A stretch of DNA of 64,000 bases from Halobacillus ihumii (GCF_902726645.1 NZ_CACVAO010000001.1:3544636-3608635), one strand, 5' to 3'; positions 34,882-43,472 are shown, counted from the first letter of the stretch. A program made the numbers and translations. The notes: generated by a model not told the origin, from the letters alone.

Positions 34882-35085
34882 CTATAGGCTCTGATTGTCT
34901 TCTTTAGAGTTCTTTAATAACGCCATCGTCTTGCGTACATACGCAAAGGCTAAATAGCCGAATCCGATCGCAAGCAGCCCGCATAGTACCACCCAGGCTC
35001 CGTTCAGCCATTGTGGAACAAAGAGGGTAAGGAGCGTTAACAGCACCGCTGCGACCATGAAGGCAGATAACAATCGAACAATCAT
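34882..35085 (-). CDS. Small two-span membrane protein
   Basis: A 67-residue protein with two hydrophobic segments (about 5-24 and 30-52) and a charged C-terminal tail. The ATG follows GGAGGGATC. Function unknown; no recognisable family. Confidence 0.7.
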   Translation of the reverse strand: MIVRLLSAFMVAAVLLTLLTLFVPQWLNGAWVVLCGLLAIGFGYLAFAYVRKTMALLKNSKEDNQSL

Positions 35086-35213
35086 AAGGATCCCTCCATG
35101 ATTTAATCTATTTCCTTTATTATAACGCTTCGGAAGTACTTTTGTCGAAGAGGGGGGCTGGAGAAAATTAGAACTAGTTTAAGAAATAGAGGAACTACAC
35201 TGCATGGTTTTGT

Positions 35214-35519
35214 TCATCTGTCGCCGCGTCTGAAGGAGTCTTTGGTGAACATGTCGTGTGCTTTGTCGGCTATTTCTAAATAAAAGTCGACGGTTTCCTG
35301 TTCATCTTTAAAAGCTTCTGCGACTCCCTCCCTATATGTGTTCGGGCATTCTTTAGGTGATTTGAGGGACAGGTTGTCTGCTTGTCAGGATGATGTAGAT
35401 TTTCTTGAAAGTTTCCAAATGGTTCTTCTCATCTTGACGGATTTCGTGAATCTGCTGCTTCTTTTCCTCTTTTTCGATTCTGCTTTTTTTAAGAGTGGAT
35501 TAACTTTCCTGTATACAAC
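35214..35519 (-). pseudogene. Ferritin-like domain protein, frameshifted remnant
   Basis: On the minus strand one frame gives IHEIRQDEKNHLETFKK and IYIILTSRQPVPQIT then a stop; after a frame change, a second frame gives KECPNTYREGVAEAFKDEQ, ETVDFYLEIADKAHDMFTKD and SFRRGD then TGA. Together they resemble the C-terminal two helices of the ferritin-like proteins common in Bacillaceae, whose usual ending is lost. No start codon with a ribosome site is seen. A decayed gene. Confidence 0.7.
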
Positions 35520-35534
35520 GTGAGGCTTCTGGCA

Positions 35535-35554
35535 TACAATAAGAACAAATGTTC
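35535..35554 (+). promoter_or_regulatory. LexA (SOS) box before uvrX
   Basis: GAACAAATGTTC at 35543-35554 fits the Gram-positive LexA consensus GAACNNNNGTTC. It follows TACAAT (35535-35540, probable -10), so LexA binding would block transcription. Confidence 0.8.
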
Positions 35555-35573
35555 GTGCGAAAGGTGAGGAATA

Positions 35574-36830
35574 ATGGACTATTCAATTTATCCTAGAAAT
35601 GATGTCTTGTGCATTGATATGAGATCTTTCTATGCAAGTATAGAGTGTGTCAAGCGCGGTCTTGATCCGAAAACCGCATTGCTTGCCGTGGTGGGGGATA
35701 CAAGCAGGCGCGGCAGCATCGTTCTGGCTGCTTCTCCTTCTCTAAAAAAGAAGCATGGAATCAGTAATGTCAGCCGCTTCTTTGAATTGCCGGAGGACCC
35801 GGAGCTGGTGATTGCTCCGGCGCATATGGGCGACTATCTGGCTGTATCTGTAGAGATTACAAAGATGATGAAGAATTTTGTCCCCAAAGAAGCGATTCAT
35901 GTGTATTCAGTGGATGAGTTATGGGTGACAGTGAACGGTTTGCGGACGCTTTATGGTTCTCCTTATGAGATTGCTGAGCTGATTCAGTCCCGGATTCGGG
36001 AACAGTTTGGAATTGAGTGTGTCGTCGGCATTGGGGATAATAAGTTTTTGGCAAAAGTGGTCATGGATATTCATGCGAAAAAAGCGAGTGACGGGATTGC
36101 CGAATGTCGTTATGAGGATGTCGAGGAGTTGTTATGGCCGTGTGACATCCATGAAATATGGGGGATTGGTTCACGGATGACGAGAAACTTGAATCGTATG
36201 GGCATTGTGACGCTCGGGCAGCTGGCGAAACATCCGTTGAAATACTTGAAGAAGAACTATGGGATCATGGGTGAACAATTATATTGGCACGCTTGGGGGA
36301 TTGACCTCAGTCCCGTCTATGGAAATTTTGTTAAAACGGAACAAAAATCATATGGCCACGGAATTACTTTGCTGAGGGACTATCAAAAAGAGGAGATCTT
36401 TGCCTGTCTGCTTGATCTGTGTGAAGAAGCCTGCCGGCGGGCCCGTTATGATGACAAGGAAGGCAGGACTGTACACCTGGGCATCGGTTATTCAACCGAA
36501 ACAGGGGGCGGGTTCAGTCGATCATTATCTGTGCAGATGCCGACAAATTCTACGATGGAGGTTTACCATATGTGTCTGCGTCTATTCAATCGGTTTTACG
36601 ATGGCTCAAGCAAGATTAGGAGAGCTTCTGTAGCCCTTACCAATTTGGGAGAAGAAACAGATGTTCAGCTGAGCCTGTTTGAAGATCGGTCAAAAGAGAA
36701 AGCACTCGGGGCTGTGATGGACACGATTCGTGACCGCTATGGATCGACAGCTTTGCTGCGAGCCAGCAGCTATACGAGCGGCGGGATTATACCTGAACGC
36801 AGTCAAAAAATCGGCGGTCATTACGCCTAA
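35574..36830 (+). CDS. uvrX: Y-family DNA polymerase, UvrX/YqjW type
   Basis: A 418-residue translesion polymerase. Metal-binding CIDMRSFYAS (about 12-21) and YSVDELWV (about 106-113) are present, a helix-hairpin-helix region at about 170-210 (WGIGSRMTRNLNRMGI), and a little-finger domain after 235. A clamp-binding QLSLF is near residue 370. It resembles PolY2 (YqjW) and the SPbeta UvrX rather than DinB (YqjH). A LexA box and a ribosome site AAGGTGAGG precede the ATG. It is followed by two small genes in one operon. Confidence 0.92.
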   Translation: MDYSIYPRNDVLCIDMRSFYASIECVKRGLDPKTALLAVVGDTSRRGSIVLAASPSLKKKHGISNVSRFFELPEDPELVIAPAHMGDYLAVSVEITKMMKNFVPKEAIHVYSVDELWVTVNGLRTLYGSPYEIAELIQSRIREQFGIECVVGIGDNKFLAKVVMDIHAKKASDGIAECRYEDVEELLWPCDIHEIWGIGSRMTRNLNRMGIVTLGQLAKHPLKYLKKNYGIMGEQLYWHAWGIDLSPVYGNFVKTEQKSYGHGITLLRDYQKEEIFACLLDLCEEACRRARYDDKEGRTVHLGIGYSTETGGGFSRSLSVQMPTNSTMEVYHMCLRLFNRFYDGSSKIRRASVALTNLGEETDVQLSLFEDRSKEKALGAVMDTIRDRYGSTALLRASSYTSGGIIPERSQKIGGHYA

Positions 36831-36844
36831 AAGGGGTGAAAGAG

Positions 36845-37072
36845 ATGAAAGGGTTGCTGATTCGTGCAATTGAACAAAAACAAAAGCTGGAAATGATTTA
36901 TTTGGATGCAGACGGCCACATGTCACAAAGAACCATCAGAGTTCTTGAGGCCAGGGAGGAGGATATTCTTGCTTATTGTTATTCACGGAGAAAAGTGCGA
37001 ACGTTTAAAAAAGCTAGAATATTGTCTCTAACCCCTTTAATGCTGCAGCGAAGACGATTGGAGGCACAATAA
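36845..37072 (+). CDS. WYL-like domain small protein
   Basis: A 75-residue protein: LLIRAIEQKQKLEMIYLDADG at the start, then RTIRVLEAREEDILAYCYSRRKVRTFKKARIL. The pattern of RAI...LEMIYxD...AYCxxRRxxRTFKxxRI equals the core of WYL domains, without a DNA-binding part. The start is the ATG at 36845, with AAAAGGGGTG seven bases upstream. It overlaps the start of the YolD gene (TAATG). Placement between uvrX and yolD suggests a role in control of the SOS polymerase; inferred only. Confidence 0.7.
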   Translation: MKGLLIRAIEQKQKLEMIYLDADGHMSQRTIRVLEAREEDILAYCYSRRKVRTFKKARILSLTPLMLQRRRLEAQ

Positions 37073-37410
37073 TGGAAGATCGAAATCGGGATAGAGGGAC
37101 AATCAAATGGACATCGCTAATGCTGCCGGAACACGTGGAACTTATTAAAGAAGTCTGGCAGGAAGATGAAGGAGTTCCGAAGAAGATGATCGATGAACAG
37201 CAGGCTGAGGAGAATGAGCTGGCTCTCCAGCGTGCAATCCAAGACGGGTTACTCGTCAGGATCACTTATTACAATGGGTTTAATTATAGCGATAGGAAAG
37301 CGAAGGTATTGCATCTAGACCCTCATAGAAAAAAGATGTCCTGCATGAGCACCGGCAATGAACGCATAACGATTGAGTTTGAGCAGATTTATGAGGTTGT
37401 GCTGGTATAA
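37072..37410 (+). CDS. YolD-like family protein
   Basis: A 112-residue protein with the YolD signature DRGTIKWTSLMLPEHVE at residues 7-23. The C-terminal part (ALQRAIQDGLLVRITYYNGF, KVLHLDPHRKK, ITIEFEQIYEV) has the same layout as the WYL-like protein encoded before it. YolD-family genes accompany uvrX/yqjW genes in Bacillus. The ATG at 37072 overlaps the preceding stop and has GGAGG upstream. Last gene of the SOS operon. Confidence 0.85.
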   Translation: MEDRNRDRGTIKWTSLMLPEHVELIKEVWQEDEGVPKKMIDEQQAEENELALQRAIQDGLLVRITYYNGFNYSDRKAKVLHLDPHRKKMSCMSTGNERITIEFEQIYEVVLV

Positions 37411-37425
37411 GGTGGTGAAGATTTA

Positions 37426-38100
37426 TTAGTACGTTTGCACAAATAACCCATCATCTTTCAGCCACTCGGCTATGAAAATCGTTTGGGGATCGGAAATACC
37501 CTGGGCGTTAAGTTGTGTTTGTAACCAGACTTCATCAACACCTAAATCAGCCAGTTCATCCTTTAGTACTTTCCCATCCCGGATCAGGGTGACAGGGACA
37601 TGGACGGAGGTAATAGACATATTGAAATCCCCTTGTGTTGTTTTTTGATACTTCGTTTTTTTCAGGATACTGATGGACCCGTTTGCTTCTAAATAACAAA
37701 AAGCTACTTCCCGTAAGGAGAAGGTTTCACTTTGTCTGAGCAAGCTCTGCAGTTGATTCAGGTTCATACGGTTTTTCTTTAATTCCTCCCGATCTACAAC
37801 TCCATTTTTTATTAAAGCGGACGGTTTTCCTTCAGAAACACCTCGAAAGGGCAGAAACTTTTGCCCAAGGTATTCTACCAGGAATAATAACACTCCCCAC
37901 AAGCTCACAGAGTAGATAATATAGAGGACGCCAATTTTATGATCGTAGAGGGCGTTTCCCAATAACTCGCCCAACACGATCGATGCGATAAAGGTAAAGG
38001 GAGTAATGTGACTAATAATTTTCTTACCGACAAACTTCACGATGATAAAAAGCAGAACAAATCCTATCAAAAGCTCTGTGGTCAGATAGATAAATTTCAT
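37426..38100 (-). CDS. DUF421 family membrane protein (second copy)
   Basis: A 224-residue protein with three N-terminal membrane helices (about 5-85) and a soluble domain (RMNLNQLQSLLRQSETFSLR, then FCYLEANGSISILKKTKYQ). It matches the protein at 13959-14633 in length and motif order. ATG at 38100 with AGGAGC upstream. It is convergent with the yolD gene and divergent from the germination operon. Confidence 0.87.
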   Translation of the reverse strand: MKFIYLTTELLIGFVLLFIIVKFVGKKIISHITPFTFIASIVLGELLGNALYDHKIGVLYIIYSVSLWGVLLFLVEYLGQKFLPFRGVSEGKPSALIKNGVVDREELKKNRMNLNQLQSLLRQSETFSLREVAFCYLEANGSISILKKTKYQKTTQGDFNMSITSVHVPVTLIRDGKVLKDELADLGVDEVWLQTQLNAQGISDPQTIFIAEWLKDDGLFVQTY

Positions 38101-38269
38101 CCCTAATAGCTCCTATCTTAGTTGAAAAGTCAACCTTAGGGTTCCCGGTTACAGAGGGTTATACCACTACTTGGGTTCAAGGTGCGAAAACTGTCGATCA
38201 TGGATAGATTCTCAAGGTATAAAACTTATATAGTAGGTCAACAATTCTATTATGTGAGGGGGATTGTCC

Positions 38270-39829
38270 GTGTTTTTTAAATCACCTAAAAGAAATAAGA
38301 CAAAAGAGCAAGATCATTCAAAGCAGGAGGACTTCTCCATTGAATTGTCAACGAGTTTGGAACAGAACATCGTTACGGTTAAAAAAATGCTGGATCAGCC
38401 AGGCGATCTGATAACCAGACCTTTTGTTATCGGAGAAACGGGTCCTGCTTTTGCCATTATTTATATAGATGGTCTAACCGATACAAAAGTAATAAACGAA
38501 AGTATTATGAAAAATCTCCAAAGTGGAGTCGATGAAATCAGGAAAGGATCTGAGGAGACAGAAACGGCCTTATTAGATAGATTGTCGTATCATTTCATTT
38601 CAAGTGCCACTGTAAAAAAGGTGACGACACTAGACGATGCATCACTGGCTATTTTATCAGGTGAAACAGCACTTTTCGTTGATGGGACAGACGAGTTATT
38701 AATTATCGATACAAAAGGCTGGGAAGACAGAAGCATTGAACAGCCTGTTTCTGAAGGGACCATCCGCGGACCGAGAGATGCATTCACGGAAAACATCCGG
38801 ACGAATACGATGCTGATCCGCCGTCGTATTCGGGATGCAAATTTACGGTTTAAATCACATCAAATTGGACGACGCTCAAAAAATAATTTAACGGTTGCTT
38901 TTATAGATGGTATCGTTCATCCGGATCTAATCAAAGAGGTTAACAGAAGGCTTGAGACCATTGATTTAGATGATGCTCCGGAGTCAGGTTATATCGAGGA
39001 ATGGATTGAAGATAGTTTTCTATCACCTTTTCCACAGATGCATAATACGGAGCGGCCGGACAAGGTGGCTGCGGCGCTGACGGAGGGAAAGGTGGCGATT
39101 CTGCTTGATGGGACGCCATTTGTTCTAATTGCCCCCGCTACATTTGGGGCTATGATGCATTCCCCGGAGGACTATTATGAACGCTGGATGATCGGGAGCT
39201 TGCTGCGGACGTTACGGTATTTTGCTGCGTTTCTTGCTGTTTTTTTACCTGCTTTGTATATTGCACTCGTTTCTTATCATCCAGGGCTGATTCCGTCAAA
39301 ACTGGCTTTTTCGATTGCGGCGACAAGGGAAGGACTCCCATTTCCCGCTGTAATTGAGGCCTTTTTAATGGAACTTACGATGGAACTCCTTCGTGAAGCC
39401 GGGATCCGTTTGCCTAAGCCTATCGGTCAAACAATTGGAATTGTAGGTGGTTTGGTCATTGGAGAAGCGGCTGTGTCCGCTGGTATCGTCAGTCCGGTTA
39501 TGGTGATTATTGTGGCCGTTACGGCGATAGCTTCATTCTCACTGCCTAGTTATAGTTTTGCGATTTCGATTCGGATGTTGCGTTTTGGATTCATGATTGC
39601 AGCAGCCTTTCTAGGCCTTTATGGGATTATTCTTGCTTACATTCTCGTTAATATTCATATTGTCAATTTAAAAAGTTTTGGGATTCCCTATTCTACGCCG
39701 TTTGCTCCTGGATTTAAATCAGATTGGAAAGACTTGGTGCTGCGCTTTCCGATCCCAATGATGACCAAACGTCCTAAGTTCATGCAAACAGAAGATGATA
39801 CACGGATCGATAAGGAGGGCAAATCATGA
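38270..39829 (+). CDS. Spore germination protein, GerA family (A subunit)
   Basis: A 519-residue subunit of a nutrient germinant receptor in the inner spore membrane. A soluble N-terminal part (to about 300) with DGLTDTKVI and RGPRDAFTENIRTN motifs is followed by about five membrane segments with PFPAVIEAFLMELTMELLREAGIRLPKPIGQTIGIVGG signature elements. The start is GTG at 38270, six bases after GAGGGGGA; a TTG at 38264 touches that site. It overlaps the B gene by four bases. First gene of the ger operon. Confidence 0.93.
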   Translation: MFFKSPKRNKTKEQDHSKQEDFSIELSTSLEQNIVTVKKMLDQPGDLITRPFVIGETGPAFAIIYIDGLTDTKVINESIMKNLQSGVDEIRKGSEETETALLDRLSYHFISSATVKKVTTLDDASLAILSGETALFVDGTDELLIIDTKGWEDRSIEQPVSEGTIRGPRDAFTENIRTNTMLIRRRIRDANLRFKSHQIGRRSKNNLTVAFIDGIVHPDLIKEVNRRLETIDLDDAPESGYIEEWIEDSFLSPFPQMHNTERPDKVAAALTEGKVAILLDGTPFVLIAPATFGAMMHSPEDYYERWMIGSLLRTLRYFAAFLAVFLPALYIALVSYHPGLIPSKLAFSIAATREGLPFPAVIEAFLMELTMELLREAGIRLPKPIGQTIGIVGGLVIGEAAVSAGIVSPVMVIIVAVTAIASFSLPSYSFAISIRMLRFGFMIAAAFLGLYGIILAYILVNIHIVNLKSFGIPYSTPFAPGFKSDWKDLVLRFPIPMMTKRPKFMQTEDDTRIDKEGKS

Positions 39830-40932
39830 AGTCATTTGAATATGCCGATGAAGAAATCGGTAATAGTGAAATCGGTTATGTGATCCCCTCTGTTGTCATT
39901 GGTGCAGGCATTCTATCCTTACCGCGTGTTTTGGCGGAAGATACGGTAACTGCCGATGGATGGGTGCCTATCCTCGTGGGAGGCGGGATAGCGGTTCTGT
40001 TCACCTGGGTAGTGGCAAAACTGGCGTCGCGCTTTCCGAAGCAGTCGTTTCTTGAGTATAGTTCCGTACTCGTTTCTAAACCGCTTGCCTTTGTTCTAAC
40101 AGCATGTATAGCATTATACTTCATGGTTTTTGCCTCTTATGAAATTCGTTTCGTTGCAACGTTATCGCAACAGTACTTATTCGCTTCGACCCCCAAAGAG
40201 GTATTATCTTTCGTTTTTCTGCTTGTGGTCACGTATGCAGTTGCAGGTTCCAGGGTGGCCCTATTTCGATTGCATCAACTTTTTCTCCCTATCATTATCG
40301 GCATATTATGTATTGTTTTATTGATGACACTGCCACTTATTGAAGTGAACCATATAATGCCCCTTTTTAAAACAGATTGGAAGGGATACTTGCAAGGAAC
40401 AAAATCTACGCTGCTGTCTTTTATGGGGTGGGGGGTCTTGTTATTTTATACAGGCTTAATGAATAAGCCGAAAAAAGCCGTTAAGGCGGGTATGATCGGC
40501 ATGTGCGTACCGGTTATTTTATATGTACTTCTTTATTTATCGGCCATTGGAGTAATGTCGAATACTGTAGCAGCAAACCTCACTTATCCTACCAATGAAT
40601 TAGCAAAAGTAGTGGAGGTGCCAGGCGGGTTTTTTGAACGGATGGAAATTATATTTTTCACCATATGGGTGATGGCACTTTTTACGTCATCCATTGTATT
40701 CTTTGACGTTTCAGTGATGGCCATAAACTCTCTTTTTAAAAAGGTGAAAAAAGTAAAGTTGGTTCTTATTTTGGCGCCTGTTATTTACTTGATGGGTATG
40801 CTGCCGCAAAACCGACTCCAGCTTGCAAAAGTAAGTGAGGGTCTTGGATATACGGGCATTTGTGTCTCGGTCATTATTCCGGCATTATTGCTCATTCTGG
40901 CTAAGTTTAGGGGGATAAGAGGAGATGGGTAA
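39826..40932 (+). CDS. Spore germination protein, GerB family permease
   Basis: A 368-residue protein with about ten membrane segments, of the amino acid permease-like GerB family. IGYVIPSVVIGAGILSLPR at the N terminus is the conserved first helix. It is the likely ligand-binding subunit of the receptor. The ATG lies in the A-gene stop (ATGA), showing coupling, and the C gene overlaps its 3' end by eight bases. Confidence 0.93.
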   Translation: MKSFEYADEEIGNSEIGYVIPSVVIGAGILSLPRVLAEDTVTADGWVPILVGGGIAVLFTWVVAKLASRFPKQSFLEYSSVLVSKPLAFVLTACIALYFMVFASYEIRFVATLSQQYLFASTPKEVLSFVFLLVVTYAVAGSRVALFRLHQLFLPIIIGILCIVLLMTLPLIEVNHIMPLFKTDWKGYLQGTKSTLLSFMGWGVLLFYTGLMNKPKKAVKAGMIGMCVPVILYVLLYLSAIGVMSNTVAANLTYPTNELAKVVEVPGGFFERMEIIFFTIWVMALFTSSIVFFDVSVMAINSLFKKVKKVKLVLILAPVIYLMGMLPQNRLQLAKVSEGLGYTGICVSVIIPALLLILAKFRGIRGDG

Positions 40933-42106
40933 AAGAACACTTAATATCATGCTGGCTAGTCTATTCCTCGTATTCCTTACTGGATGCTGGGATCAAGTTC
41001 AAATTGAGCAGCGCGGTTTTGTTCTTGGTGCAGCGATTGACCTGAAAAATGCTCCCTCAAACGGTGATCTTTCCTTTGCCTTAACCTATCAAATCGTAGC
41101 ACCTGGAGGTATGGGAGGAGGGAAGGCCCAGGGGCAGAGCGGACAGCAGAAGCCTTTTTTTAACGTGACTGCTCGGGGGGGCAACATGTTTGATATCACG
41201 AGAAATATGGCATCAGAAACGAGTCGAACGCCCTATCTCGGACACAACCAATTAATTATTATTTCAAGCGAAGCGGCAAAAATACCTCACGCGTTTGCAA
41301 ATATATTAGACCTTTTTCTCCGCGATCATGAAATGCGGAGAACCGTGAAAGTGTTGATTGCCGCTGATCAAGCTAAGGGTGTGTTCGAATTCAAATCTCC
41401 AACCGAGAAGCTGCCAGTTTCCCACATTGTTTCCATTACAGAAAATGCACGTAAAAATATTGCGATTGCTCCTCCGTTAGAAATTGGGGAGGTTCATGAA
41501 TATCTGCTGATTGGCAGAAGTGTAGCTGTTCCTCTCATATCCATGTCTTCACAGGATAAAAAGCCCCAAATCAATCGGGCGGCTGTGTATCATGGCCCTT
41601 CCGAAAGAATGGTAGATATTCTTAGCAGCGAGGAGACCAAGGGACTGAATTTAATTAAGGGAAAGGTCCAAGGAGGGGCGGTCACGATTGAGGTAGAAGG
41701 ACGATCGGTCGTTTACGAGATTAGACGTGCTAAATCGAGTATTGTGCCAAAAATTAATGGGAAAGATGATATTAAGTTTAACGTATCGATTGAAACAGAA
41801 GGAAGGATTGCAGAATCGTTTGCAAATATCGATTACAAGGATCCTGCTAATGTTTCTAAAGTGGAGAAAAAAGTAGAAAAGGAGCTTGAGCGATTGGCAG
41901 CGGTCGCTTTAGAAAAGCTGCATGAGGATTTACAAGTTGATGTATTCGATTTTGGCCGTTATGTAAAAAGGGCTGACTATCAGTTGTGGATGTCAATCAA
42001 GGAGGATTGGGATTCAGGAGAAAATTATTTTTCTCAAAGTACCATTACTGTTCAAACAGATACAGTCGTAAGAAGCGAAGGCTCTGTACTGGATACAGAG
42101 GAGTAA
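40925..42106 (+). CDS. Spore germination lipoprotein, Ger(x)C family
   Basis: A 393-residue lipoprotein. The signal peptide ends in LTGC with lipidated Cys21, followed by WDQVQIEQRGFVLGAAID typical of GerC. The C-terminal domain has the usual DVFDFGRYVKRADYQLW pattern. It overlaps the B gene and completes the three-subunit receptor A-B-C. Confidence 0.93.
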   Translation: MGKRTLNIMLASLFLVFLTGCWDQVQIEQRGFVLGAAIDLKNAPSNGDLSFALTYQIVAPGGMGGGKAQGQSGQQKPFFNVTARGGNMFDITRNMASETSRTPYLGHNQLIIISSEAAKIPHAFANILDLFLRDHEMRRTVKVLIAADQAKGVFEFKSPTEKLPVSHIVSITENARKNIAIAPPLEIGEVHEYLLIGRSVAVPLISMSSQDKKPQINRAAVYHGPSERMVDILSSEETKGLNLIKGKVQGGAVTIEVEGRSVVYEIRRAKSSIVPKINGKDDIKFNVSIETEGRIAESFANIDYKDPANVSKVEKKVEKELERLAAVALEKLHEDLQVDVFDFGRYVKRADYQLWMSIKEDWDSGENYFSQSTITVQTDTVVRSEGSVLDTEE

Positions 42107-42125
42107 CTGAAGTGGAGGAGAGCAC

Positions 42126-42293
42126 ATGTGGGATTATATTGTAGGCCGGTTCCCAACCACAATGATTATTGTTTGTACGGCGCTTTCTTTTCTAATCCCA
42201 ATGGCCGTATATAAAGTGAATCAAGCTATCCATCAACACGGGGACCCTCCTTGGAAAAAGAATAAAGACAAGCAGACGAATCAATCAAAGTAA
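42126..42293 (+). CDS. Small membrane protein in the germination operon
   Basis: A 55-residue protein: one hydrophobic span (MIIVCTALSFLIPMAV, about 13-28), then VNQAIHQHGDPPWKKNK and a polar tail. The ATG at 42126 has GGAGGAG six bases upstream. It lies 19 bases after the C subunit gene and before a terminator, so it belongs to the ger operon. Some Bacillus receptors have a small D subunit with two spans; this may be an analogous accessory protein with one span, but it is not identified. Confidence 0.72.
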   Translation: MWDYIVGRFPTTMIIVCTALSFLIPMAVYKVNQAIHQHGDPPWKKNKDKQTNQSK

Positions 42294-42300
42294 ATTATGT

Positions 42301-42324
42301 AAGAGGGCTTTCGACCCTCTTTGT
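42301..42324 (+). terminator. Terminator of the germination operon
   Basis: Stem AAGAGGG/CCCTCTT with a CTTTCGA loop and short T tail. Confidence 0.75.
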
Positions 42325-42337
42325 AAATCATCATGAT

Positions 42338-42640
42338 TTAAGTGTTTGGAGAATTGGGGGCATCCTCATAAGGCTGTTCTGTATCTTTGCCTTTTTCGTC
42401 ATGCGTTGGGTGCGACCCGGGTACTTGCCGCGGCAAATTCTGGTGCAAGTTGCGGTTTTCGTAGGTGAAGGCGCTATAAAACTGCTGATCACCTTCCCAT
42501 GGGGTTTCCTTATTTTCAACCGGTGCTTTGTCATTAACCGGCGCTCCATAAGCTCCTTCCACAAACTCTTCAGACATTAAAAAGTTACGCTGTGTTTCCA
42601 CATTTGAGAAATCAGTGTATTGTCTTTTTCTACGTGCCAT
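42338..42640 (-). CDS. Conserved-looking small hydrophilic protein
   Basis: A 100-residue soluble acidic protein (ETQRNFLMSEEFVEGAYGAP, then FYSAFTYENRNLHQNLP, HPTHDE). I have seen this pattern in small cytosolic proteins of Bacillaceae but cannot name the gene. The ATG has AGGTGTTAGG upstream. Convergent with the ger operon. Confidence 0.7.
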   Translation of the reverse strand: MARRKRQYTDFSNVETQRNFLMSEEFVEGAYGAPVNDKAPVENKETPWEGDQQFYSAFTYENRNLHQNLPRQVPGSHPTHDEKGKDTEQPYEDAPNSPNT

Positions 42641-42815
42641 CCTAACACCTCAAATCATTTGATTTACTTATAGTGTTGCCCGTGATGAGAAAATTTATTA
42701 TGAGGAGACAGAGGTAGGACAAATGGTAGTTCCTCAACTGTGGATTAGGAATAGAATAACGTAAAGGCAGGAATTATACACTTCCTGACATTCATGAAAC
42801 AAGAGGGATTGAACC

Positions 42816-43109
42816 ATGGAAAATGAAATCATGCAGCAGGTTCTCCTTTTCACGACAGTGATTAGTCCATTTGTCTTTGGCGTCATTGAAGTAGTGAAAA
42901 AAGCGTTTCGGATTCCTAAAAACTATATTCCGCTATTAAGTGTGGGGGTTGGTTTATTAGCCGGGATCGCGGCATTTCCGTTCACAGATATGAGCCTGAT
43001 GCTCAGAATTTGGGCAGGTGTCGGAGCTGGATTATCCGGAACCGGCCTGTTTGAGATCGTTAAGAAACGTAAAGGTTTTTCAAAACAGGATAGCGATACA
43101 GAAGAATAG
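42816..43109 (+). CDS. Phage-type holin-like membrane protein
   Basis: A 97-residue protein with three hydrophobic segments (about 8-28, 38-56, 60-82) and a charged C-terminal tail. The order (VEVVKK-type short loop, IPLLSVGVGLLAGIAAF, IWAGVGAGLSGTGLFEI) resembles the A118-type holins of Gram-positive phages. No endolysin or other phage gene is beside it. The ATG has AGAGGGATT upstream. It ends at a strong terminator. Confidence 0.75.
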   Translation: MENEIMQQVLLFTTVISPFVFGVIEVVKKAFRIPKNYIPLLSVGVGLLAGIAAFPFTDMSLMLRIWAGVGAGLSGTGLFEIVKKRKGFSKQDSDTEE

Positions 43110-43140
43110 TCACACGTTTAGTATGCGTGTGACATTTTTG
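43109..43140 (+). terminator. Terminator after the holin-like gene
   Basis: Perfect stem GTCACACG/CGTGTGAC (43109-43116, 43126-43133) followed by ATTTTT. Confidence 0.88.
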
Positions 43141-43185
43141 TGACAAAAAAAGAAGGATAAGCCTAGTTGTGATGGGCTGTCTCAT

Positions 43186-43446
43186 GGTAAAGGAGGGCAG
43201 AAATAAATTGGGTTTTTGAGATAAATAAGAAAAAAACTCAAACAATAAATAGTTCGGAATCCTTTTCATAGCTTGAATGTAAACGCTTAACTTAAAAAGC
43301 GAATAATCTAATAGTTCAGAAAACTTTTTAAAAACCTGTTGACCTTCTGCGAAAATGGAGTTAAAGTAGTCCTCAATCAACTTCATCGCTTTCAAAAGAT
43401 TGCGCCTAGTTGATTCATGTGGAAGACCGACCCCGGACCCTGACAA
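43186..43446 (-). pseudogene. Possible decayed coding remnant
   Basis: On the minus strand an open frame reads HESTRRNLLKAMKLIEDYFN and SELLDYSLFKLSVYIQAMKR then a hydrophobic stretch. It has no ribosome site, no clean start and no identified family; it resembles part of a transposase or integrase-like helical protein only loosely. I report it as an uncertain remnant, since 427 bases here otherwise hold no gene. Confidence 0.25.
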
Positions 43447-43472
43447 ATGTAGGGAATTCTTACACAGGGTCC
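43435..43472. repeat. Inverted repeat GGACCCTG/CAGGGTCC
   Basis: Perfect eight-base arms (43435-43442, 43465-43472) around a 22-base loop, about 65 bases before ilvE. It may be a terminator-like or small mobile element end. Confidence 0.5.

Noticed and set aside
42816..43109. Prophage.
   Set aside because: Only one holin-like gene; no integrase, structural genes, endolysin or attachment repeats around it.
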